A stretch of 64,000 bases of DNA from Xestospongia muta (taxonomy: Eukaryota; Porifera; Demospongiae; Haplosclerida; Petrosiidae), in contig OY848924.1 of the NCBI GenBank assembly GCA_963693285.1, positions 681,501-745,500 of the forward strand, written 5' to 3'. Position 1 is the first letter of the stretch; the number at the start of each line of letters is the position of its first letter. The translations under genes were made by a program, and so were the position numbers. The notes under the pieces are model-generated. The model saw only the letters and a list, made by a program, of their open reading frames with translations, was not told where the DNA came from and did not search any database. Below, in pieces: positions 1 through 12,100 of the stretch.

Positions 1-123
1 ATATAAAGTGATATATATAATACATTATAGTATAACTGATATATGTACATTGATATCTAATGTTCTATTATAGAACTAGATCAACTTAACAGTACCAGCC
101 AAGGGCTGCCAGGTCTCCTGACA

Positions 124-3100
124 ATGGCAGCTCAACTATCAGAAGAACAACAACAACGGAGAATTGTAAGTATTTTAGTAACTAATCCAGTATACTACAT
201 GTGTTAGTGTACAATCAATACATTACCTACTATTATTAAGTATGGTATGGTTTATATGTAGAGAAAGACATGACAAAATGGCTGTCACACTCAATCTATT
301 ACAGTATATTGTTAATGTTCCCTCATAAATTTATTTCAGCATCACTTGCCATTATTGAATATTTTACAGGTAATAAGTTCTTTGATAATGTTATAAAGTA
401 TTACTAATAAAGTGGAGAACTGGGAACTAGCTAAACAGTCAAATTGTTTCTCTTAATTCTTGTACTTCTTTTTACATAAATAGAAAGATTACTTGGAAAT
501 AGACTACGCAGCTTCTTCATAACTCAAATTGTTCATTAAGTGATAGTTTATTACAAGCTATAGACTTTAGTTGAGTGACATTATATCTGATTATCTGTGA
601 TAATTATTCACACTATTAATATTTATTAATTTACAACTGATCATGTTCATTATCACATGATAAATACTATTAGTTATGTAAACAATGGTTGTATCTACTA
701 TCATTCTATGGACCTGTCTCTATGTGTTCATAGTAGTCACTTTAATACTTGAATAATGTCCAGTTATTACTATTACTTGATCATATCACATATCAAATAA
801 ATATTAGCAACAAAAGAATGTAAAGAAGATGATTGAACTGTTTATTATTAGTTAGTGTAGTCTTGTATTTGTAGTATAGTCTAATTGTCTCTGTTAGTTA
901 TATACATAATACTAATTACATCATGTTCTTTTTATATAAATAGTGTCACTTTGTGTATTGTGTAGTTGACCTGTCCTATAGTTTTATTAGTCTCATATAA
1001 TACATGTATTTGTGTATGATTTACTAGTTTTAAATGTAATGACTTGTTTTATTATTATATAGGACGATAAACTTTGGGATTCTGCTAGAGATGGACATTT
1101 AGAGGGAGTCCAACAAGCCCTTCAGAAAGGAGCAAACTTGAAATGTCACTTTGAAGTAAGATCCTATTAATTTCCCTTTAACCTACTGTTATTATTTGTG
1201 TCTACTAACTTAAGTAATTAAATCAAATTATGTAGATTTAATGAGTATTAATTCATTTTAGCCACACCTAAATATTAATTAAAAACTTCAACATTTACAC
1301 AATTTATTAATTATTATTCTATTTGTTAAAGTTACTGAATTAGTATCCACAATTTATAACATACATGATCTTTACATGTAGTATTTTTAATATTGTCTTA
1401 TAATTTAATTGAATGAAATCCATTATATTGTGTGATAGTAATGTCTTAATTAATGATACATGTCAATGTAAAGTAATAGCTTGTATTGTGTATACACAGA
1501 TATGGAATTAGGTTTTATTTCATATATTAAAATGTCTTTTTTCATTTTATAGGGTACAACACCTCATACTGTAGCTTACATCTATGGTCATAATACAATA
1601 GTCCAGTTCTTAGAAAATGCAGGTGCTACTCCTGATTATGTAAGTGTATACATGTATGTAGTTGAGGTCAATATTTAGTATAATTCAAGTGTTTGATTGT
1701 TACATTGATATTATGTACATGTACATACTTACATTAAAATGTCTCCTATTTAATGCCCAAGTCCTTATACACATAACAATACATTTAATGGATAATTATT
1801 ATGACCTTTACTGATATAATTGTTATGTACCTATGTTCTGTTTATCTCCACACTACCTTTCTTTTAATATTAGTTTCTATAGCTAGTAACTATCATTAAA
1901 TCATTAGTTTAAAACATATCATATAACACTAAGATACAACAGTGTTACCAATTGACTTAATATAACATTTACAATTACATTAATTAAAGTCAAGATATAT
2001 TACTGAGTGTCTTAGCACTAGGTAAATGTTTGTATATCTGTCATGTTTAGGTATGTAATTAATTGGTTTCAGAACATGTAACCACAGGAATGTTTATTCA
2101 TAACTAATAAAGTTCAATAGACCTTATGTAAAGGTTAACGCCCACTTAAAGAGGTTGTAAAATGGTTTAGTGAGTTGATTTTAATATTTCATATTTACCA
2201 GGCTTCTATTTAGTCTTTAGTTTGTGTATCAATTTGTTAAGACTTTTTTGAGAAGAAGATGAACTGGACTGAATGTATTTCTAATTTTCTATACTCTGTC
2301 CGAGTTGAGTTGAGCCACCCAGACATGTAAATAACTTTGCTGTTTTACGTGCTATCTACATGGAACTTGCACCAATCAATTCAGCTCGCAAATGCGCATT
2401 TTATATATAAAATTTGGCTGTCTAGTGCTACGAGAAAGTAGCAAACTAAAAAATTCCATACATTTTCAATGGCATACCTTCGGCATACTTCAAATTACAC
2501 ACCTTCGAGGATATAACAAAAATCGCTTTTCACCTTCAGAAATCAGTCATTTGTCACGTGGCAATTCAAAATTACAGTTCTAATTATATGAACAAATGTT
2601 CTATTATAACAATTATTATTATTAAAATAATAATCAAGTATTGTCTTTTGCGATTTTAGGCAGCTATAAAGCCACTGTGGTTCTGAAAAAAACCTTTTAA
2701 CAAAAAAGAAAGACTAAGAATATCTAGAACTATTTGTCATTAGAACTATCAGTAGCCTCTTGATGCTGGTACATGAAACTCCTGTGGCATCAGAGATTTG
2801 TTTAAGAGGTCCTTGAGTCTGTTGACGCCTGCTGACTTCCTCAAAATAGCCATAGACATTCGCAACAACCTCCTTTGTTTGTGATTCAGTCTTTTTTACT
2901 CTGCATTTTCACGACCACGAGAGAAAACGTGGTTTGTGTGCATGACATTCACGTGAACAAACAATGAATAATAATAAAATGTACTCAGCGCTAATTGTAC
3001 TTGATTAGGTGAGAAAATATCTCATTCTATGCATATAACACCTTTTTTTTAATGAAGGGCCCAACTCAACTCGGACAGAGTATAGCTATCCATATTAACC

Positions 3101-6100
3101 CTATGGTAGCATTGCAAATCTTCCGTCATAAAGTAGATCTTTATCTATCTATTTGTGAATGTTAGTATTAATGTCTTGAAATCATTTCAGATAAATAAAG
3201 TGTACTTTAATATGTTGGATATAGTTATATAACACTGTACATGGTCATGTACTTTATACATAGTTAATAATGGAGCTTCTGGTTGATGAAATCTGGGTCA
3301 TGTGACATTTATGTACATGTGTATTCCTAGTATATACTGTTGTATTTATTATAATGTACATTATCTGTATTTACTTATTGTGATTTTTTAGGATGAAATA
3401 TTGTTAACAGCTGCTATGAGAGGACTAGTAGATATAGTGAAAGAAGCTTTAAAGAAGAATGCTAATGTGAATGCTAAAGAGGAATATTTAGTAAGTTATA
3501 TCTTATTATAATAAATGACTCTTTTCTAGTAAATGATAACTTTTTAATTTCACAATTATTAGTTCATTTAAAAGAATATAATATTTTCATGAGACGTCAG
3601 ATATACAAGATTTAATGCTTTGAGCCTTTGAATAATATTTTTTATCATAAAATATTCAAAACCTAATGAGCTATACTGTATATGTTATGACATTGTAATA
3701 TAGGAATCAATATAATGATGAAAACACTAGGACATTGTAATAGTTTGTGTGTAGATACCAACAATTGAAAACCAAAGTATGATACTCAAAGCCACAGTAC
3801 ATAATAAGAATCCACAGTTCAATGTATAATTTGACTTCTATGTTATGAACTTACTATATCTAGATACCACAATAAACAATGTTGTTGTATTGCTGTAATA
3901 GACAAGGACTTAGACTAATTCTGTCATCAACAAAGTCACTACTTCATCTGTGTACACATATGTTTTTAAACTGTTACTAACTCTATAGTATGATGTTCAA
4001 CATTGCTGTGATATCTTCACTATACTATAACTGATTACCAGACTTAGTTATATTCTCTTATAGTTGTATTTTAAATATTGTAGTAGTCATTTTTTCATTC
4101 ACATTATTTGCTGTTTTATTATTAGAATGACGATACAGCTTTGCATTTAGCTTCACGTAATGGTCACACTAAGGTAGTCCAGTTGCTGCTACAGTCAAAT
4201 GCAAATCCTAACATTTATAACAAGGTCAGTGTGTATTGTATATAGTTTATATTTAACCTCACTGTGTGTGGGCGCATAGCGAGGGTACTGTAGTCTGTTT
4301 GTGTGTGTGTGTGTGTGTGTTTGTACCGGGGTTGTTTTTTTTGAACTACTATAACTTGGCAACCAAAGTGTTAGCAGCTACCAATGTTTAGCAACAACTA
4401 GAAAAACATGTGAACTTTACAACAGTAGTATCAAGAAAATCGAGAAAAACAGAAGCTTAAAACTCGCAAAAGAATTTTCAGTCTGCAGAGGTCAAGTGCC
4501 GTTTCTCAAAAAGTAAAAAACTTAAAGTGGAGATTTTTTAGTATGTTGTAAACTATCTCAGAGGAATACGGATCAGCAAGACAGAAGGCTGTTGGTCAAA
4601 GCAGTCGTTAGAAAAGTTCTGAAAAATGTTTTGTGGGCTTGGAGCGAAGTAACGCATTCAGGAAACATCTCCAAGCACTGAAAAGACTGCTACTATTAGA
4701 TAATATATTGATTTATATTTGTACTACGGGACGTTACCAAAGAACATTTCATCTTCAAGTTACAATAAATTTTGTATATGAAATATTGATACATTTTAAA
4801 GGGTCATGTAAAGACTCATGGAGAGAAACTTTTCATCACCTAATTAGCACTTAATCTTGCTTGGCAATTGAATGATACTATCACTTACTCAGTTACTGCT
4901 TCACAAACATGGCACAGCTAGAAATCAAGCAACAATAATGAGCATATACAGAATGACAAAGCTTACCATTTTATAACCACACCTTCTGGAATGTTAATTA
5001 ATTTTTTTGCAATAACAACATCATAGCTGGGCCTAAGCTGGCATAGGATTTATAAATAACTTAGAAACTGCAGCGAGGTTCGGCACTTTAGTGCCTTTCA
5101 TTTTTCATTGTTGTATTGCTGTAATAGACAAGGAATTAGACTAATTCTGTCATCAACAAAGTCAATACTTCATTTGTGTACACATATATTTTTAAACTGT
5201 TACTAACTCTATAGTATGATGTTCAACATTGCTGTGATATCTTCACTATACTATAACTGATTACCAGACTTAGTTATATTCTCTTACTGTAGTATTTTAA
5301 ATATTGTAGTAGTCATATTTTCATTCATATTCTTTGTTGTTTTATTATTAGAACGATGACACAGCTTTGCATTTAGCCTCACGTAATGGTCACACTGAGG
5401 TAGTCCAGTTGCTGCTACAGTCAAATGCAAATCCTAACATTAATAACAAGGTCAGTGTGTATTGTATATAGTTTATATTTAACCTCACTGTGTGTGGGCA
5501 CATAGCGAGGGTACTGTAGTCTGTTTGTGTGTGTGTGTCTGTGTCTGTGTGTCTGTACCGGGGTTGTTTTTTTTGAACTGCTATAACTTGGCAACCAAAG
5601 CGTTAGCAGCTACCAATGTTTAGCAGCGACTAGAAAAACATGTGGACTTTACAACAGTAGTATCAAGAACATCAAGAAAAACAGAAGCTTAAAACTCGCA
5701 AAAGAATTTTCAGGCTGCAGAGGTCAAGTGCCGTTTCTCAAAAAGTAAAAAACTTAAAGTGGAGATTTTTTAATATGTTGTAAACAATCTCAGAGGAATA
5801 CGGATCAGAAAGACAGAAGGCTGTTGGTCGAAGCAATTGTTGGAAAAGTTCTGAAAAATGCTTTGTGGGCTTGGAGCGAAGTAACGCATTCAGGAAACGT
5901 CTTCAAGCACTGAAAAGACTGCTACTAATAGATAATATATCGATTTATATTTGTACTACGGGACGTTACCAAAGAACATTTCATCTTCAAGTTACAATAA
6001 ATTTTGTATATGAAATATTGATATTTTTTAAAGGGTCATGTAAAGACTCGAAGAAACTTTTCTTCACAAAATTAGCACTTAATCTTGCTTGGCAATTGAA

Positions 6101-9100
6101 TGATACTATCACTTACTCAGTTACTGCTTCACAAACATGGCACAGCTAGAAATCATGCAACAATAATGAGCATATACAGAATGACAAAGCTTACCATTTT
6201 ATAACCACACCTTCTGGAATGTTAATTAATTTTTTTGCAATAACAACATCATAGCTGGGCCTAAGCTGACATAGGATTTATAAATAACTTAGAAACTGCA
6301 GCGAGGTTCGGCACTTTAGTGCCTTTCATTTTTCATTGTTGTATTGCTGTAATAGACAAGGAATTAGACTAATTCTGTCATCAACAAAGTCAATACTTCA
6401 TCTGTGTACACATATATTTTTAAACTGTTACTAACTCTATAGTATGATGTTCAACATTGCTGTGATATCTTCACTATACTATAACTGATTACCAGACTTA
6501 GTTATATTCTCTTACTGTAGTATTTTAAATATTGTAGTAGTCATATTTTCATTCACATTCTTTGTTGTTTTATTATTAGAATATTAGAATAATAAGATTC
6601 AATAGAATAATAAGATTCAATAGAATCTTATTGAAGAATAATCTCTCTTCTCATAGAAGGACTAGCACTATATTGCATATCAGTGGGTGTGGTTTATAAA
6701 ATAATAAATATATGTGAGTATTGAAAGTATTTAACTACATGTAACAACTGCCAATGTATTTAACAACAAATGAATTTAATTTACTCTTTTTATCAGTAAT
6801 TCAACCTGACCATGTCAACAATAAAATTAATACTTGTGTATATCCACTAGGGTCGGCGAACAGCTCTACATTATGCGTCACAAGGAGGTTACTATGATAT
6901 CATCGTACAACTATTGTTAAAGTCAAGTGCAGATCCCAACATTTGTGACAGGGTCAGTGTATATTGTTTATAGAGATTACTACATGTTACTAGATTTAAA
7001 TCAGTATTTAATAGATATAAAAATGTTATGGGTGTGGCTGTTAGTAATTTCTACATTGACCTGTCTGATACCACACCCATTAATTAATACTTCCCACCCA
7101 CTAAACATGAAATTAAAACAATAAAGCAATATTTAAAAAACACGAAAATTTAAACCTGGAGGTAGCACAAAACTTAATAGATTCCAAAGATTCAAACAAT
7201 AACATAACATGGACACTTTATAAAGTACGTTGCCTAGATCACTTATGGGACAGGAAGTCTACACAAGATAATAATATTCATAAGTATATACAACACAATA
7301 ATCAAATAATAATACAGTACATTTCCTCCCACCTTATGATTAAAATATCGATCAGGAGGTTTATGAATTCTAGTAGATCTTCTCGGTCCTAGAATTGGTG
7401 GTGGTTATGCTGGACTAGCATCTACAGTAGCTTTCTTGGATGTAACTCAAGGAAGATTGTCAAATGAGATATCTGATTCATCTGTTTCAGACCCTGAAGA
7501 TGTTCTCTTACGTAACTGATCTATGTATCGTCTTAAGTTCAACTCCATTCTTTAATTTCACTATATAGGATACCGGACCTAATATATTTATTTGTTATAT
7601 CGTGTACATGTACATTTACCAATTACTTTCCTTTGACATAAAACACACAACATATAATACATTATCTTCCTTTATTGTTAATATAGTTTAGATGTAACAC
7701 ATACATTATTATATTCACTTGTTAATTTGATGTTCCTCACATAATGTTTCACTTGTCATATACTCTGCCAATTCAACCAAAACATGCATAAGCCTGTTGC
7801 AACCAAAAAGACTTGGACAAGTACCTTTGACAATCAACAGTGGTAAAACTTTCTCTACTCTGTCGTAACTCACTTCTTTATCCACCGTACTCAGTACTTT
7901 AATTTGTGACCTGAGTATGATGTAAGTCAAACTGTTGATGGTTTCAGTTTTCTAATATGACCAATTTGTGCAAATGTTTGCTGACTAATAATTGATGATG
8001 ACACTCCAGTGTCTAACTCCATTGCAATTAATTTCTTATTTATACTTACAGTAATTTGAATTGGTTTAGCTCAACTATCAGTTAGTCTCAAAAGTCTATG
8101 AATATCTTCTTTGTCTGACCTGGTAGAACTGTTAACTTCAACATGGGCATCTGCCTATGAGGTTTCCATTCCTCGGTCTTGAGTGCTTTTGCTGATATCC
8201 ACTTTGCAATATGACCTTGTTTATAACATATGTGACACTCCTTGTCTCTAAAAAAACAAGTTTGAGCTATTTACTGACCTCCACATCTGTAGCAATTCTG
8301 ACCTGGTTTCATCTTTTGCTGCTGGATTCTCTGGACTGTCACTAGTGGCTTCTGTTCAACTTTTGCATGACTTTCGAACTTTTCTCCGCTGCTTCTAATC
8401 CTTGAGTGACCCTCAAGTGTTTTAGCAAGAGTCAAATCTGTTTCTGATAAGAGACACCTTTACATTGCAGGGTGACTAATACCACAAACTATTCTGTCTC
8501 TTAACATTTTGTCCAGTTTGTCTCTGAAATTACAAAATTCTGATAATTTCCTTAGTTCTGCTACAAAATCGGCAATAATTTCATTCAACTGACGAAGTCT
8601 AGAAATAAAATGAAAACATTGAACTATCTCCAACCGTCTTGAGTGAAAATGTTCTTTTACTAACTTGACTAAATCCTCATAAGATAGGTCTGAAAGCTTC
8701 GTAACTTTACAAATGCTAAGGAGAATGTCACGTTTCTTCGCTTCAGCTCCAATATCATTAGCTACAAAGTAGTTCTGAAGTTGGTCTACGTACGTGTCCC
8801 ATTGTTCTCTTTCTGGAAAGAATTCTCCCACACTGCCATGTTTAGCCATTTTGACTTCTCTCTTTTTTCCTCGTGGTTGTAAATCTGACTTCTGACCTTT
8901 TGTATATTACCCTCGTCACCAATTATGTGATGTATTGACTCAGTTATGTTTAATAACTTTATTTGAGTATAAACACAATAACATATCAACATTTAACATA
9001 GTATAAAACTTAATAGATTCAAAAGGTTCAAGCAATACATAAGATAGACATTTTATAAAGTACGTTGCCTAGATGACTTATGGGACAGGAAGTCTACACA

Positions 9101-12100
9101 AGATAATAATATTCACAAGTATATACAACACGATAATCAAATGTAATGCAATAAAGTGCTTAACCTCACTGCCTGCTGTGTGCAGTGTAGATCTATACTA
9201 CAGAGTGTAAGTGCATGTACATTTAACATTCTACAAGCTTAAAGGTATAGTAAATTATTAATGGTTCACCTTTACTCTGACAATAGTCAATTTACTGGCC
9301 AATTTGGAAAGTAATTGACCATAAGGCACTACCAAGCAAATTTCTTTGTTCTTTTTAGCCTGACGTATACCACAGAATACAGACAAGAGATATCTCACCT
9401 GATACACAAGATGATTATTGATGACTCAGCATTTCTCTTTAATCAAAGGAAAAAGCTTTGCTGTTTAGTCCATCTACTGGGTACTTTGCACTCTATTTGA
9501 CAAAAGGTCCAATACTTTCCAACTTCTTTGTAAAAGTTAGTGATTTGCCAATGACAGCTATGGTGCTAGTATTTTTATTTCGCACTCAATGTATGGACAA
9601 AGATAACTGCCAAAAGTTAGTATAACTGTCATGACTTTCCAAAGAAGTATTTTTGTAAAAATTCTTACTTTAAAAAGTTGGAAAATGTCATAAGCTGTAT
9701 GCACAAGGTTTTATTGAGTTCTCGAGTCTTCACTGAAAGATGAGCTTTTTTTTCAAATGTTTTTCAGACTTTTAAAGCTTTTGTTCATTTGATGCTCCTT
9801 TTAGCAGTATTTTTAAGAAGTACGAAAGTTTTTCTACCGTCCACTATAGTTTGGTGGCTACCATTGTCTTGTTTGCCAAGTTAAAACAGTTCAAAGCCAT
9901 TTGCCCAGGTAACAGATACACACTGACAGACTACAGTACATGCGCCCACGCACAGCGAGGTTTATAATAATACACTTTCCAAAATAGCCATATATATAGA
10001 TTCTAGTATTTTTGTTAATGTTTATGGACTTGTAAGGTGTTTTGACTGGTACAGGCCATTTTTGTCTAGCTCATTCCTAATCAGAGTTATTACACTGAGT
10101 AGTGGTCATTCTCAACACAAACAGAGTATGTTACATCACTTAAATGTGACAGAAATATTACTTGTACTATACACATATTTGTTACATGTGAGTTTACATT
10201 TGTGGTAACTTAAAATGTTGAGTTCACAAACTAAAAATAACTTGAAATATATATCTACAACATAACTGTAATATCAAGGTTTAATTACAAAACAGAACAA
10301 GGAAAGTGTAAACTAATAAATGACACATTAAAGTCTAGTGCTAAGAAATGAGTGTTAACACTAGTTAATAATATGACCTATAACAAAGAGATATAACAAG
10401 CACCTGTTAGCAAATGCACATGGAAATTGAACCTAACAGAGGATACATCATAAACAATTATAAAAAGAGAGAGGGAAGACCTCTCTCTATGCTGTATAAA
10501 AGAATGACTATGTTGAAATTGTGGAAAAATTACTAAAGGCTAATGCTAATACTGATCGAGCAAACATAGTAAATTTTTATGTCCAATTGTACTAGTCCCT
10601 TAATTAAAATAATTATCACATTTCTACCATTAAACTCCTTTGTGATTGTTAAGCTTTTTAACCTGACATTAAAAAGCAGGTGATTATTCACCATAGTTGT
10701 TAACCTTTATTTGACAAAATTACCAAAATTAACTGTTTCTTTTGGCCCCTTTTTAGCTTTTAAGTGTCATTTTATGATAAAGTATACCTTATTACTGTAA
10801 ATCTTTTCTTTTAAATACTGAAAGTGTTTACTGATCACAGACACACTAGTTAATTTGATGTTCCTTACATAACATTTATATCTATCTCTCTCTATATAGG
10901 AAGGCAATACCCCTCTCTATATTGCATCAGAGGAAGGCAACATTGAAATTGTCCAAATATTACTAAAAGCTAATGCTAGTACTGATCTAGCAAACAAAGT
11001 AAGTTGATTAATATAAATTATCATAATTTTTCTTGATTAATGTCAGAGTATTTTGACCTGACATTAAAAGAAGGCAGGTGTTTATTTGTTGTAGTTATTA
11101 ACCCTAATACCACGAACTATTCTGTCCCTTAACATTTTGTCCAGTTTGTCTCCGAAATAACAAAATTCTGATAATTTCCTTAGTTCTGCTACAAAAGTGG
11201 CAATAGTTTCGTTTGACTGACGAACTCTATAATTTAAATGAAAACATTGAACTATCTCCAATTCTACTGGTCACTTAATTAAAATAATTATCACATTTCT
11301 ACCATTAAACTCCTTTGTGATTGTTAAGCTTTTTAACCTGACATTAAAAAGCAGGTGATTATTCACCATAGTTGTTAACCTTTATTTGACAAAATTACCA
11401 AAATTAACTGTTTCTTTTGGCCCCTTTTTAGCTTTTAAGTGTCATTTTATGATAAAGTATACCTTATTATTGTAAATCTTTTCTTTTAAATACTGAAAGT
11501 GTTTACTGATCACAGACACACTAGTTAATTTGATGTTCCTTACATAACATTTATATCTATCTCTCTCTATATAGGAAGGCAATACCCCTCTCTATATTGC
11601 ATCAGAGGAAGGCAACATTGAAATTGTCCAAATATTACTAAAAGCTAATGCTAGTACTGATCTAGCAAACAAAGTAAGTTGATTAATATAAATTATCATA
11701 ATTTTTCTTGATTAATGTCAGAGTATTTTGACCTGACATTAAAAGAAGGCAGGTGTTTATTTGTTGTAGTTATTAACCCTAATACCACGAACTATTCTGT
11801 CCCTTAACATTTTGTCCAGTTTGTCTCCGAAATAACAAAATTCTGATAATTTCCTTAGTTCTGCTACAAAAGTGGCAATAGTTTCGTTTGACTGACGAAC
11901 TCTATAATTTAAATGAAAACATTGAACTATCTCCAATTCTACTGGTCACTTAATTAAAATAATTATCACATTTCTACCATTAAACTCCTTTGTGATTGTT
12001 AAGCTTTTTAACCTGACATTAAAAAGCAGGTGATTATTCACCATAGTTGTTAACCTTTATTTGACAAAATTACCAAAATTAACTGTTTCTTTTGGCCCCT

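Larger units (their letters stand above)
4126..6580 (+). repeat. Two tandem copies of a 1.23-kb exon-intron cassette
   Basis: 4126-5351 and 5352-6577 are the same sequence: an NDDTALHLAS ankyrin exon followed by an intron that carries a TIR element and the same tail with a GTTTTATTATTAG acceptor. The spacing is 1226 to 1232 bp, the difference coming from the GT microsatellite. Related cassettes start at 16487 and 17715 in unit 2 and at 37928 in unit 3. This shows how an ankyrin exon is added together with its intron. Confidence 0.85.

Noticed and set aside
9315..9500. 61-codon frame inside the 9162-9963 element
   Set aside because: It is too short, not recognised as a transposase, and duplicated only with the unit.
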